A DNA stretch of 64,000 nt from Methanobacterium veterum (GTDB taxonomy: Archaea > Methanobacteriota > Methanobacteria > Methanobacteriales > Methanobacteriaceae). Positions 8,768 to 18,948 of this stretch are shown piece by piece; the first letter of the stretch is position 1, and every line of letters begins with the position of its first letter. The position numbers were made by a program, and so were the translations under genes. Under the pieces are notes generated by a model. It was not told the DNA's origin and ran no database searches. It saw nothing but the letters and a program-made list of their open reading frames with translations. Where the stretch lies: positions 124,001 to 188,000 of the forward strand of contig NZ_JQJK01000014.1 of NCBI RefSeq assembly GCF_000745485.1, in the 5' to 3' direction.

Positions 8768-9688
8768 TTAAACAAAATCATGAATATGTTCAGTAGGTAT
8801 TAAAATTCCAAAGTCATAAGGAGCAGTTCCTAAAGTCCTAATCACTTTGATATAACCATAAGCTTCTAAGTAAGCAACTGCACGATTTATTCGGACAGGA
8901 GGTATTTTTAAATCTATTTTTTGATCATTTTTTATAATAGCTTCAGCTATTGATTTAATATCATCATAAGGATCATAATCTAATTTCTCCTTAAAGTGTA
9001 TGAAAAGCATGTATGTTGGTGTAACTTGCCCGAAATCATAAGGAGCTGTACCTAAATAGTTAAGAGTTTTAACAAGTCCATATTCTTCGAGTTCGTTAAT
9101 GGCATCATTTAATTCTTGTGATGTCAAAGGAACTAATGATTGGAGTTCTTTTGCAGAAAAACTTTTCTCAAAACCTGTTTTATCATCAGGTCTTAAAAGT
9201 AATATGCTTCCTACTGAAGAGGCATTTTTTGAGAGTCCTCCAATACTACTAATAAAATATTTAGAAATTATATTTAAGGAATAGTTCTCATAGTCTTCAT
9301 GAATTATTTTTATAAGTGATTTAATAGCATTATCATAATTTGAATACATTTCTATCCATATTAAATTTCTTAAAGGTAAAGGGATATCTATGGGTTCAAT
9401 CAAAATTGGAATTATATGGGTTATACTTTCTATATTTTGGATAATTGCAGCATCTAACTCTTCTTTTACCCATTTTGAATTAACACTTGCATTAGATAAT
9501 AAAATTAAGAAAAAATCACTATTAGCAATCCCTTCAGAAATAATTTTATAAATTAGAGAGTCACCTTCTTGAATTTCCCATTTATCATTCCAAATATCAA
9601 TTTCAGCTTTTTTTAGATCATTTGCTATTTTAGTTGCAAATTCTTTATCTAAATAAGAGTAACTCATAAATACTTTTGGATAATTCAT
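8768..9688 (-). CDS. TIR-domain protein with two C-terminal winged-helix units
   Basis: 306 residues. Residues 1-133 are a TIR domain: KVFMSYSYLDKEFATKIA, then SDFFLILLSNASVNSKWVKE with the W73-x3-E77-L signature whose Glu is catalytic in TIR NADases. Residues 175-230 and 245-306 are two winged-helix units; both end in the same wing, GTAPYDFG, at 213-220 and 287-294, followed by a Pro-Thr. This suggests an internal duplication. TIR proteins of this build often sense infection and destroy NAD+. It sits between the 2TM and HEPN-like genes in an apparent operon, 11 bases after the first. Confidence 0.85.
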   Translation of the reverse strand: MNYPKVFMSYSYLDKEFATKIANDLKKAEIDIWNDKWEIQEGDSLIYKIISEGIANSDFFLILLSNASVNSKWVKEELDAAIIQNIESITHIIPILIEPIDIPLPLRNLIWIEMYSNYDNAIKSLIKIIHEDYENYSLNIISKYFISSIGGLSKNASSVGSILLLRPDDKTGFEKSFSAKELQSLVPLTSQELNDAINELEEYGLVKTLNYLGTAPYDFGQVTPTYMLFIHFKEKLDYDPYDDIKSIAEAIIKNDQKIDLKIPPVRINRAVAYLEAYGYIKVIRTLGTAPYDFGILIPTEHIHDFV

Positions 9689-9699
9689 TATTTAATCTC

Positions 9700-10236
9700 C
9701 TATAAACTGTCTTTAGCATCAGATAATGTGCGTGATTGAATCAATAAATCTACAGTGATATCAGATGTAGAAAATTTTTGTAATTTAAAATCATGAAGAT
9801 GTGCTGGAGAAATCCACAAAGGCTTAGCTTGTAATTGTCCCTTTGAATTTTCTTCCATAAACTCAACAAGTGCGAAACTTACTTCTACACCATTATGAAA
9901 TCTTCGAAATTCAGCTATTTTACCTGGAATAATTATTGAGGAACTTTCAATGAGGAACACAATATCACCACCGTATATCTTAGAATTCAGAGATCCTATT
10001 ACTTTTGGTGCAGATAAACGATTTTGATATAGTGATAATCCTTGATATAGAGTGGAAGCACATAAAAATAATAAAACAGAGATTATAATAATTAATATAG
10101 AAAAATATGCCTGATTTATCATAATATTATCTGGAAGTATAAATAAACTAATTAACGAAGCAAGTCCTGTAATAAGAGCCCACCACCACCGGAAAAAACT
10201 ATCCAATAACAGACTTATAAATCCTCTTCTCTGCAT
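9700..10236 (-). CDS. Two-TM membrane protein with cytoplasmic domain, first gene of TIR operon
   Basis: 178 residues. Two membrane helices near residues 16-36 (WWWALITGLASLISLFI) and 43-62 (AYFSILIIIISVLLFLCAS) are followed by a soluble beta-rich domain of about 110 residues (KVIGSLNSKIYGGDIVFLIE...). Two-TM proteins with a sensor or effector tail are common parts of prokaryotic immune operons. No family is recognised. It is the first gene of the minus-strand set with the TIR and HEPN-like genes. Confidence 0.65.
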   Translation of the reverse strand: MQRRGFISLLLDSFFRWWWALITGLASLISLFILPDNIMINQAYFSILIIIISVLLFLCASTLYQGLSLYQNRLSAPKVIGSLNSKIYGGDIVFLIESSSIIIPGKIAEFRRFHNGVEVSFALVEFMEENSKGQLQAKPLWISPAHLHDFKLQKFSTSDITVDLLIQSRTLSDAKDSL

Positions 10237-10885
10237 GTAAATTTACCTCACCTATTGTTATTCATATTCACTTTTTTCCAATTGTCATTATGAACCTTAT
10301 CTTCTTCTTTTTTCAACATTGGTAATGAAAACTAATAAACTCTTTTAATTTGTGTAAATGTTCTTATGTAAACTAAGTAATGTGTTAAATTCTGGATAAT
10401 AGTCTATTTTATATGCAATTTTCATTAACTTATCTAATTATTTGTTGTTTTTTGTGGATGTTTTACAGGTAATGATTAATTATTTAGTTTATTATCTAAT
10501 TTGAAAGTCCAGAAAAATCTAAGAATTTATGAAGGTTTGAATTAGCTTCCATAAGAATCAAATTCCAATTGATAATTAAAAATAGTATTATAATAAACCT
10601 TTATATGCCTTTTTATTTTTGCAATGTATGAAAATTTATAAATCTTTGATTTTTGAGGTAATTTAACTTTTAAAAATAGTAAAAAAAAGTTTTTAAGTTA
10701 TTAAAGGTTTAATTTTAACTAAATCACTGATTTCAACTCTTTTGCGTTAAATTCAACTTTTTCGACCCATCCAAAGTCATTCTATGTCCATCAGAAAAGC
10801 CTCATTTTCATAGAGAAAAACATCAAATATCTACCAACCATAACTATATTAACAATATCTCAATAAATAATATTAGGTGCTCCCC
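10237..10885. other. Long AT-rich intergenic region
   Basis: About 650 bases between the divergent TIR operon and the next plus-strand gene. Very AT-rich. It must hold the operon promoter near 10240-10330. I see no convincing coding frame, tandem repeat or strong hairpin. Confidence 0.5.
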
Positions 10886-11197
10886 ATGTTTTCAGACGAT
10901 TTAAATGAAATATTTGAATTAGAGGCCAGTGCAATGGCCAAAAGAAACGATTTAATAAACAGAATCAGGAAAAAGCTTGACGGTTTCAGGAGCAAGTTCC
11001 GGATCATCAATGAAATTAAAATTGGCCTCTTTGAAGACGATAAAGGCAAATTTATAAAACTAAGTTTTTTTACAGGCCGGGGATTTTCAATTAACAACCG
11101 CTTCCTGGAAGAACTCACAGAGATCATGGAAACAGAGAGCTACAACCAGATATTTGTTGATACTGACAAGCTTGAAATAGATTTTTTCTACAAATAG
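10886..11197 (+). CDS. Hypothetical protein
   Basis: 103 residues from ATG 10886. AGGTG at 10875-10879 sits six bases before it and decides the start; the in-frame GTG at 10877 lies inside that ribosome site. The N-terminal half is a charged helix (LEASAMAKRNDLINRIRKKL), the C-terminal half alternates strands and helices. No family is recognised, and no partner gene is nearby. Confidence 0.6.
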   Translation: MFSDDLNEIFELEASAMAKRNDLINRIRKKLDGFRSKFRIINEIKIGLFEDDKGKFIKLSFFTGRGFSINNRFLEELTEIMETESYNQIFVDTDKLEIDFFYK

Positions 11198-11412
11198 GCT
11201 TAAGGACCTAATTAATTTACAGCTTTTAAAAATATAACCTTAATGGAACCTGTTATAATATTTTTTTGGCTATACTCATCTTTTTAAACTTAATGCATCC
11301 AAAACATTATCTCATGGAAATAGGAGTTCCTTTAGTAAAGTAAAAATAGAACCCTTGTAATTATATACTTAATAATATAGATAGTAAAGTAGTTATTAAT
11401 GGAGTGTAAATA

Positions 11413-11562
11413 ATGGCAAAAGCAATAAGGGCAACACCAACTATAACAGGTAAGTATGCGGATAAGTTTGTAGAAAGATTGAATGAGCCTCCAAGTGAAG
11501 GAAAAAAGAAATTTTTAAGAAGGGCTCGTGAAGTCCATAGTATAATTGAATCTAATAAGTAA
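11413..11562 (+). CDS. Small antitoxin-like protein
   Basis: 49 residues, preceded by GGAGTG at 11401-11406. It reads MAKAIRATPTITGKYADKF then a basic helix (KKKFLRRAREVHSIIES). The pattern of ATP-x-(L/I)-x-G-x-x-A-x-x-F followed by FL-(K/R)-R is one I associate with small archaeal proteins next to GNAT or PIN toxins. Here it faces the GNAT gene, with only four bases between the two stop codons. An antitoxin role is inferred. Confidence 0.6.
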   Translation: MAKAIRATPTITGKYADKFVERLNEPPSEGKKKFLRRAREVHSIIESNK

Positions 11563-11566
11563 TAAT

Positions 11567-12070
11567 TTATTCCCAGTGGTTTAAATCAGAGTACATGGGG
11601 ATATGTTCATTTTCGCTCTTTTCTAATTTTACAAAATAATTTTTCATGTAAAAAATTTCTGCTTTCCTGTAGGAATCAACGGAAATAAATCGGATTCCTA
11701 TTTCTTCACAAAGTTCAAGGGCTTTACCTGTAACCCACAGAATTATCAGAGACCCTATACTTCTTTTCCTATACTTTTTATGGACAGCTAATCTGCCGAT
11801 TTTTAAAGCAGGGAACGCAGAATATTTAATTCCAATTCTTTCCTTGTCTTCTAGATTAATTTTAATGGAATCGCTTGATAAAGTTACAAATCCCACAGGT
11901 TTCTTATTGTATATACAGACGTATGTAATATTAATTTTTGATTTCATCTGGATTTTGGCATCACTTCGGATAAAATCATTTAAATCAGTATCCCCGCAGT
12001 CAAAATTGGAAAAATCATGATTATCTAATTTTTTAATTGTCAATTCTTCAGGGAATACTTTTTTAGCCAT
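11567..12070 (-). CDS. GNAT acetyltransferase, TacT toxin-like
   Basis: 167 residues. It starts LTIKKLDNHDFSNFDCG-x-x-x-LNDFI, like the F-x-CG...LD-x-FL opening of GNAT toxins of the TacT/AtaT group, then has ALKIGRLAVHKKYRKRSIG (acetyl-CoA loop) and YRKAEIFYMKNYF near the end. TacT-type enzymes acetylate charged tRNAs and stop translation; other GNATs act on small molecules or proteins. The convergent 49-residue gene may be its antitoxin. The fold is sure; the toxin role is inferred. Confidence 0.75.
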   Translation of the reverse strand: MAKKVFPEELTIKKLDNHDFSNFDCGDTDLNDFIRSDAKIQMKSKINITYVCIYNKKPVGFVTLSSDSIKINLEDKERIGIKYSAFPALKIGRLAVHKKYRKRSIGSLIILWVTGKALELCEEIGIRFISVDSYRKAEIFYMKNYFVKLEKSENEHIPMYSDLNHWE

Positions 12071-12377
12071 AAAATTAAATTATTAAACATAATAATAAAG
12101 CTTACGGAAATAATATGCTGTCAAATAAATTCTTAGGGGAGAATAAATATTTGATAATAGACTTATTTTTGGGAGTTTCAATCAGTTAAATTACAATTTT
12201 AAACTTTTTTGAGTAGTTAAGCTTATCAAAAGCCCCTAAAACATGATTCACCAAAAAATCATATTTTTTTAAGTCAAAAATGTGAAAGTTTTATTAATAA
12301 CATAAATCAACTGATTATTTAAAGAATTACATGTTTTTAACATATTCTACTCAAAATCAAATCTAAAAGGTGCAAAA
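12071..12377. other. AT-rich intergenic region
   Basis: About 300 bases holding the promoters of the divergent GNAT and zinc-ribbon genes. I see no repeat or RNA structure that stands out. Confidence 0.4.
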
Positions 12378-12863
12378 ATGGTCTCAAACGATGAAATCTC
12401 CCAAAGGCTGAGGAATAAAAGGAAAGGATCGTCATTAAATAGTTATTTAGTCTGTAACAAGTGCGGAGGATATTATGAATTACAGCCCGGAGAATCTCTA
12501 AAAGATTTTGACACTAAATGTGAATGTGGAGGACATTTAATACAAAGCACCAGCAATTCTTTAACTTCATATGAAGATGAATACAAGGATTATGGAACTG
12601 CAATAGCAGTGTCTTATGTTTTATTAATTTTTGGCGGGATACCTGGGTTAATAGGTGGGCTTTATCTTATTACAAGAGATAATGAAAGGGCAAAATTACA
12701 CGGGAAAATAATAATAGTAATTGGCCTTGTTATTGGACTCATATGCATTGTTTATGCCATTGAAGCACTTATCCTTTATAATTCATATTTCAATGGCCCT
12801 ACTACTATTAATTCTTCCTCAGATATTGCCAGTGTCCGGCCAAATGTTCATACTTCTCGTTAA
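12378..12863 (+). CDS. Zinc-ribbon membrane protein, paralog 1
   Basis: 161 residues. After a short basic N-terminus comes a zinc ribbon, [16 protein letters not shown]...CECGG, with Cys pairs at about residues 28/31 and 50/52. Then come two membrane helices ([21 protein letters not shown] and [18 protein letters not shown]) joined by [12 protein letters not shown]. An AGGTG precedes the ATG. The next gene is a close copy, so the pair arose by tandem duplication. The function is unknown; this build is common in Methanobacterium. Confidence 0.8.
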   Translation: MVSNDEISQRLRNKRKGSSLNSYLVCNKCGGYYELQPGESLKDFDTKCECGGHLIQSTSNSLTSYEDEYKDYGTAIAVSYVLLIFGGIPGLIGGLYLITRDNERAKLHGKIIIVIGLVIGLICIVYAIEALILYNSYFNGPTTINSSSDIASVRPNVHTSR

Positions 12864-12936
12864 TTCTAACCTGCTTTAGGATTTAAAAATTATTTAAAGA
12901 ATTAAATCTTTTCAAAATAGTTATATGGGTTCTAAA

Positions 12937-13341
12937 ATGGTATCCAATAAAGAAATTTCACAAAGATTAAGGGCTAAAACGGAAGGGATGGCCTTAAGTT
13001 ATTTAGTATGTGATACTTGTGGGGGTTATTACGAATTACAACCTGGAGAATCACCAGAAAGCTTTGATTTGGAATGTGAATGTGGGGGGCAGTTATTACA
13101 AAGCACCAGTGATTCTTTAATTTCATATAATGATGAATTCAAAGATTATAGCTCAGAAATATTCTTGGGTTATGCTCTAATTATTTTTGGGGGAATATTC
13201 GCATTTGCATGTGGGATATATCTTACTACCCGCGATGATGAAAGGGCCAATTTTCATGGAAAAGTAATAATGGCTATCTGTTTAGCACCTATCATTGCTG
13301 TTTTGGCCTTCCTTATCTTTTATAAGGCATTTTTCCATTGA
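12937..13341 (+). CDS. Zinc-ribbon membrane protein, paralog 2
   Basis: 134 residues if started at ATG 12937 (MVSNKEIS), which matches the start of the upstream paralog (MVSNDEIS); an in-frame ATG at 12925 adds four residues. It has the same zinc ribbon ([16 protein letters not shown]...CECGG) and two membrane helices, the second ending LIFYKAFFH. It lacks the Ser/Thr-rich tail of paralog 1. The two lie 73 bases apart on one strand and may be cotranscribed. Confidence 0.8.
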   Translation: MVSNKEISQRLRAKTEGMALSYLVCDTCGGYYELQPGESPESFDLECECGGQLLQSTSDSLISYNDEFKDYSSEIFLGYALIIFGGIFAFACGIYLTTRDDERANFHGKVIMAICLAPIIAVLAFLIFYKAFFH

Positions 13342-13528
13342 ACACTATTTTAACCAGTTAAATAACTTATATTTGGATATAAAAAATAAACATTGATATT
13401 TTTTCTTAGATATTTATATTAACCATTTATTCAAGGTTTACAGCCTTAAAATGTATTTAAAGAGTAAATTTAAAAATTTTAAAACTTTTTAAAGATAGTA
13501 TCCATCCCTAAAACTATAGTTTGAGTTT

Positions 13529-13708
13529 CTATTGAATTTTAACCCTCCAAACTAAAAGCCCAACGGCAATTAAAATTAATCCTAAAACTTGAAACCCTTT
13601 TCCATGTGTTATTTTATACCCTAAAAATACATCTATGCCATTAATTACAAAGAGGGCAGCCCCAATTACAGTTAAAATTAAGGCAATTTTGTTGTGGTTA
13701 ATTTTCAT
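13529..13708 (-). CDS. Small two-TM membrane protein
   Basis: 59 residues from ATG 13708: MKINHNKIALILTVIGAALF, a short polar middle (DVFLGYKITHGKGFQ), then VLGLILIAVGLLVW and a basic end. Two clean hydrophobic helices of about 20 and 15 residues argue for a real small membrane protein. No clear ribosome site is seen. The function is unknown. Confidence 0.55.
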   Translation of the reverse strand: MKINHNKIALILTVIGAALFVINGIDVFLGYKITHGKGFQVLGLILIAVGLLVWRVKIQ

Positions 13709-13883
13709 GTTTAATAGTAGATAGATACTTGCATAAATATTCGATTTTATTATTTTTATGAATTTAAATCTATTTAATTTATTTTTATCATATATTAAAA
13801 TTTAAAAATATAATTAGGCATTGTTTATACTTGTTTTAATCCATCAATTTTAATTATAGTCCCTTTACAGAAAAAACAAAACA

Positions 13884-13893
13884 TTTATAAATA
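13884..13893 (+). promoter_or_regulatory. Putative TATA box of mer
   Basis: TTTATAAATA, a good archaeal TATA element, about 100 bases before the mer start. Transcription would begin about 25 bases downstream, inside the 23-bp repeats. Confidence 0.5.
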
Positions 13894-14959
<1,066 letters not shown>

Positions 14960-15298
14960 TCTTTAGTCCAGGCATGTAGTTTATCACCAATGGATTAAAA
15001 ATACAACTTAATTTTTTTTTATTTTGAAAAGTAAAGCCACAGTTTCAACAATTGTATTTTTATTTTGATTATTCACCGAATGAAATTAAATTTATTTCAG
15101 ATTGATCACCTCAATTATTTAAAATTGGATAGGATCTCTTTTAAGTTTGAAAATTGTTGGAAAATATTGTTTGAATTAATGAGGGATACTACTACTTTTT
15201 GTTAGTAAGAAATTAATACTAATATTTAATAACTTATACATTCATATTATAGAACTGGTGCTCGTGACATTTTTTGGTCATGATTAAATTATTATGGA
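14960..15298. other. AT-rich intergenic region
   Basis: About 340 bases after mer. A weak GTGAC/GGTCA inverted repeat around 15264-15282 is the only structure; it is close to the next gene and may be chance. Confidence 0.4.
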
Positions 15299-15949
15299 GT
15301 GATTGAAGTTATTAGGGGACTGATAAAAACTTTAATAGTTTTACTTGTAGTTAGTTTAGTATTTTCTCCTTCAGCGTCTGCGTGGCATGTAATTACACAT
15401 AAAAACATTGCAGAAAAAATTTACTATGCAATGCCCCTTAATGTGCAGTATAACCTGAATTTAAGTGAGATGCGAGTGGGGGCTGCTGCTCCTGATTTAA
15501 TATTTAAAGACGGTGGAAATGGAGGCCATAAATATCCTAAAAGCTATGAAAAAGCCATAAAATGGTTAAAAAAAGGAAAAAAAGCATATCATGAGGGCAA
15601 CTACAATTATGCGAGTTACTGTTTTGGAGTGGCATCCCATTATATTTCAGATTCTTATGTAGTTGCCCATTGTGCAAATATCAGCCAATCAGACCATAAA
15701 AATTATGAAAGGATAGCTAAAGAAATGAAACCCTCTGCAATATGGTACAGGGAAGATCAGTTTAAAGACATAAATTTCTCTGTAGTAGGACACAATGAAA
15801 GTCTAAACTCAAAATTAACCGAAGCATACAAAACGGGGGAAACAAGATGGGACATGTGGATTGAAAAAAGGAGTATGGTCCTAATTCAACTTGATTTAGA
15901 TAATGCCGCAGTGATAGCGTATAATGCAATAATTGAATGTATTCAATAA
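15299..15949 (+). CDS. Secreted zinc-dependent phospholipase C / S1-P1 nuclease-like protein
   Basis: 216 residues. A signal peptide ends SPSASA, and the mature chain would begin WHVITHKNIA; in zinc phospholipase C and P1 nuclease the N-terminal Trp itself and the next His bind zinc. Further ligands fit: APDLIF, ASHYISDSYVVAH. Such enzymes cleave phospholipids or nucleic acids outside the cell; the substrate in an archaeon with ether lipids is open. The start is uncertain: GTG 15299 lies inside GGAGTGAT (15296-15303), which points downstream to an in-frame ATT at 15311. Confidence 0.8.
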   Translation: MIEVIRGLIKTLIVLLVVSLVFSPSASAWHVITHKNIAEKIYYAMPLNVQYNLNLSEMRVGAAAPDLIFKDGGNGGHKYPKSYEKAIKWLKKGKKAYHEGNYNYASYCFGVASHYISDSYVVAHCANISQSDHKNYERIAKEMKPSAIWYREDQFKDINFSVVGHNESLNSKLTEAYKTGETRWDMWIEKRSMVLIQLDLDNAAVIAYNAIIECIQ

Positions 15950-16010
15950 GTTGTTTAATATTTCATTGTTATTTTCATGCCTTTCACTTTTTAAGCCTCC
16001 TCACGGAAGA

Positions 16011-16454
16011 TCAACTTAAGACATCGTAAATTTTTAATGCCTTTAAAATCTTATTTATGCCTTTTCTCGTGCTCATCACCCTACCCAGCATAGTCCCTGA
16101 TGTAATGCTGAGAATAAGGGCCAATAATGGAGCTCCCTGTATCCAGTACCCTAAAAAATGGGTCCGGGTAAATACGAAGATCAAATAAAACACGAGAATA
16201 AACGCGCCTATTTTGTCTATGCGGCCGATAACATAGCTGGTCTCTTCGTCCCAGCTCAGGTGATACATGCGGCTGACTATTGTTCCTATTACAAAGCCTA
16301 TAATTATCCCACATGCCGCCAGTGAAATAGTAACTGTATGCTGCAGCACTTCAAAAGCTATAATAACCATCATGATGATCATTACAGCAGAGTAAATTCT
16401 AAGCCTCATTATAAGACGTGGTTTAAGGTACTTGCGTATAAATTGTTTATTCAT
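16011..16454 (-). CDS. Hypothetical four-TM membrane protein
   Basis: 147 residues with four hydrophobic helices (YSAVMIIMMVIIAFEVL, AACGIIIGFVIGTIVS, GAFILVFYLIFVF, APLLALILSITSGTMLG) and basic ends. The charged loop MYHLSWDEETSYVIGR separates the two helix pairs. No family is named. It follows the FEN-1 gene on the same strand by 15 bases and may share its mRNA. Confidence 0.75.
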   Translation of the reverse strand: MNKQFIRKYLKPRLIMRLRIYSAVMIIMMVIIAFEVLQHTVTISLAACGIIIGFVIGTIVSRMYHLSWDEETSYVIGRIDKIGAFILVFYLIFVFTRTHFLGYWIQGAPLLALILSITSGTMLGRVMSTRKGINKILKALKIYDVLS

Positions 16455-16469
16455 GTTATCTGTATAGAT

Positions 16470-17459
16470 CTAACCAAACCACTGCTCTAAACTCTTTTGA
16501 GCGGGATTCAACTTCTTCAACTTGTCTAGAGCACTAACAACGCGGTCCGCTGAAAAATCATGCTCGTCAGATAGAAACTTGATTGCCCCTTCTTTATCCG
16601 GTTTATTCCACTTAATATCGTAATCCTCGATACAATCATGGTTTAAGAAGATATCCCTGATCTCCTGGGGGTCAACATCCATTTCTGCTTTCAGGTGTTT
16701 CAATGCCTTGAAAACATCGCCGTGTTTTTTAATCAAATTACGGCCTTTTTTAGCCCCAACTCCTTTTATTCCTTCGTTGAAGTCGGTACCTACAAGCACT
16801 GCAACGTCAACAAGCTGTTCACGGGTCAAACCGTTCATTTCCAGGATTTCATTAAGGTTAATCATTTCTAGCCTTGATTTAGAACCTCTGGCAGCTATAT
16901 TTTTAAGCATTCGGGGGGCTCCAAAAAGCAGACAGTCGTAATCCTGTGACGCAACACACCATGCATCTCCTCTTTCAACCATGTAAGAAGCCTGGGCTTC
17001 ACCCTCTGATATTGCCTGAATATAGGGAATTCCCATTAAATCAAGGAGCTTTTTAGACCCTTCAATGATATCAGGAGTCATCCTGGATGAACGCATTGCA
17101 AACTTACGTGCATCTTCAATCCGGCCTTCATCAACAGCTTTTTTCCACTGAACTTCCGCTTCTTCCCTTATCTGCCGCCTCCCGTCCTGCGTATCTTTTT
17201 TAAGGACATGGGCTTTGCCGTCAAAAACATAAATAGGTTTAATTCCCTTTTCAACAAGGGACGAGGTCCTGTAAAGGATACCGCTCAGGTGAGAAGTGAC
17301 ATTTCCCTGGCTGTCCATGAGCGGAGTGCCGTCCATCTGCCTGATACTTGATAAAAATTGATAAATAGTATTTGCAGCATCTAATGCTACTGTTTTGCCC
17401 TTTAATTCATCTAATTTTATTTCATGAGAGGATACAATGTCTCTAAATTTAAGTCCCAT
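16470..17459 (-). CDS. fen: Flap endonuclease 1
   Basis: 329 residues, standard for archaeal FEN-1. It removes 5' flaps in Okazaki fragment processing and repair. The N domain has VALDAANTIYQFLS and YVFDGK; the I domain has SEGEAQASYM, ASQDYDCLLFG and VGTDFNEGIKGVG, which together supply the acidic residues for two metal ions. The C-terminal QKSLEQWFG is a PCNA-binding PIP box. It is cotranscribed with the small membrane protein downstream. Confidence 0.97.
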   Translation of the reverse strand: MGLKFRDIVSSHEIKLDELKGKTVALDAANTIYQFLSSIRQMDGTPLMDSQGNVTSHLSGILYRTSSLVEKGIKPIYVFDGKAHVLKKDTQDGRRQIREEAEVQWKKAVDEGRIEDARKFAMRSSRMTPDIIEGSKKLLDLMGIPYIQAISEGEAQASYMVERGDAWCVASQDYDCLLFGAPRMLKNIAARGSKSRLEMINLNEILEMNGLTREQLVDVAVLVGTDFNEGIKGVGAKKGRNLIKKHGDVFKALKHLKAEMDVDPQEIRDIFLNHDCIEDYDIKWNKPDKEGAIKFLSDEHDFSADRVVSALDKLKKLNPAQKSLEQWFG

Positions 17460-17784
17460 TCTCTATCACCTGTAATCTTAAAAAATAATGTCTGGCTTAA
17501 AATGATTATTCTCTAAATAATTATCTGTGAATCGTTTATTAAATTTATCTAAACTGATTTTAGAGATTATTATTTTTGTTTGATATTTATCATAAATTGT
17601 TTTTAGTACAAATTGCAAAGTTAATATTAAGAATATGATTTTCATGTCTGCAACGGCAGTGATCTCTAAAAATCTCTTCTAAACTTCTTATAATAAATGT
17701 TAAGGGTCTTTTAATATAGATTTGGGTATAAATCTGGTAAATCTTTAAATAAATTATAAAATTTATGTTGTATGAGGATATAAT
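17460..17784. other. AT-rich intergenic region, divergent promoters
   Basis: 325 bases between the FEN-1 gene and the hydrolase. Promoters for both must lie here. Nothing else stands out. Confidence 0.4.
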
Positions 17785-18763
17785 ATGTGGAATAATTCGA
17801 AAATAGTTGTTATATTAATCTTGGTGATTTTAACTGTATTTGGGGGCACATCATGGTTTTTAAATGCTTCTCAAACTGAGGTTAATACCTCCAGTAACAT
17901 TACAGGCCAAAGCTTGACCAATGTCGCTTATGCCAACTTATCTTCAGCTGAAAAAATGGATATTTATCTTCCAAATACAACAGGACCTTATCCAGTTATT
18001 ATAGCGGTCCATGGTGGAAGTTTTTATAAAGGTCCATGGTGGAAGTTTTTATAAAGGAGATAAAAACAGTTCTGGACTAAATAAAATTAAACAAGCAGCC
18101 TTAGACAGAGGTTATGCGTTTGTCTCAATTAACTACCGCTTAAGTAGTGAGGCGAAATTTCCAGCCCAAATTAATGATGTTAAAGCAGCTATTCGTTATT
18201 TAAGGGCTAATGCAAAATGGTATAATATGGAACCCCGTGAAATTGGTGTTATTGGAAATTCAGCAGGGGGTTATTTGGCTGCACTGGTAGGTACCTCCGG
18301 AGGCGTAACAGAGCTTCAAAATTCTAGCCTGGGAAATTCCAATGTTTCTGATAGAGTTCAAGCAGTCGTTGACTTATATGGGCCTATTAATTTTGGTACC
18401 ATAGACCAGCAGTTCGTTGAAAGCGGAATTAATGGAGAAACATGTAACATAAGCAGTTCTCTGGAATCAAAACTCATGGGGCAGGATATTTCCACAATTC
18501 CTGGCCAGGTGGCTAAAGCTAATCCTGAGACATACATCTCAATCGATGATCCAGCTTTTTTTATACAGCATGGAACTTCTGATAGGGTGATTCCTTACCA
18601 GCAATCTGTAGACTTTGCAGGTAAACTAAAAATCGTAATTGGAGATAAAAAAGTATATCTTGAAATTATTCAAGGTGCTGGACATGGGGATGAACAGTTC
18701 TTCACTACAGAGAACATAAAAAAGATTTTGGACTTCTTTGATGCTAATTTAAAGCAATCTTAG
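17785..18763 (+). pseudogene. Secreted alpha/beta hydrolase split by a 25-bp duplication
   Basis: Two frames together make one lipase/esterase of the BD-FAE type. The first (17785-18054) has an N-terminal membrane anchor and ends soon after IIAVHGGSFYKG, the oxyanion HGG motif. The second (open from 18011 to 18763) repeats VHGGSFYKG and carries the rest: INYRLSSEAKFP, GNSAGGYLAA (nucleophile Ser), HGTSDRVIP (Asp) and GAGHGDE (His). Removing one copy of a perfect 25-bp tandem repeat at 18006-18055 restores a single frame of 318 residues. All catalytic residues are intact, so the break is recent, a phase switch or an assembly error. Confidence 0.88.
18006..18055 (+). repeat. Perfect 25-bp tandem duplication
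   Basis: Two identical adjacent 25-base units (18006-18030 and 18031-18055), each starting GGTCCATGG and ending TTTTTATAAA. As 25 is not a multiple of three, the extra copy shifts the hydrolase frame. Confidence 0.97.
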
Positions 18764-18948
18764 GTTATTTAGAAATGCAATCTGTGATATATTAAGTTAA
18801 GTCTAAACAGAATATAATAATTCATTTAAAATATAAAAAGATAATATTAACTTATTTTGGGTAATAAACTTGAATTTCTAATTTATTCCCTAAATAAGCT
18901 GTATGGGGAGGTTTCCTTTATCTGGATTAAGATTTAATCTTTTAGTGT

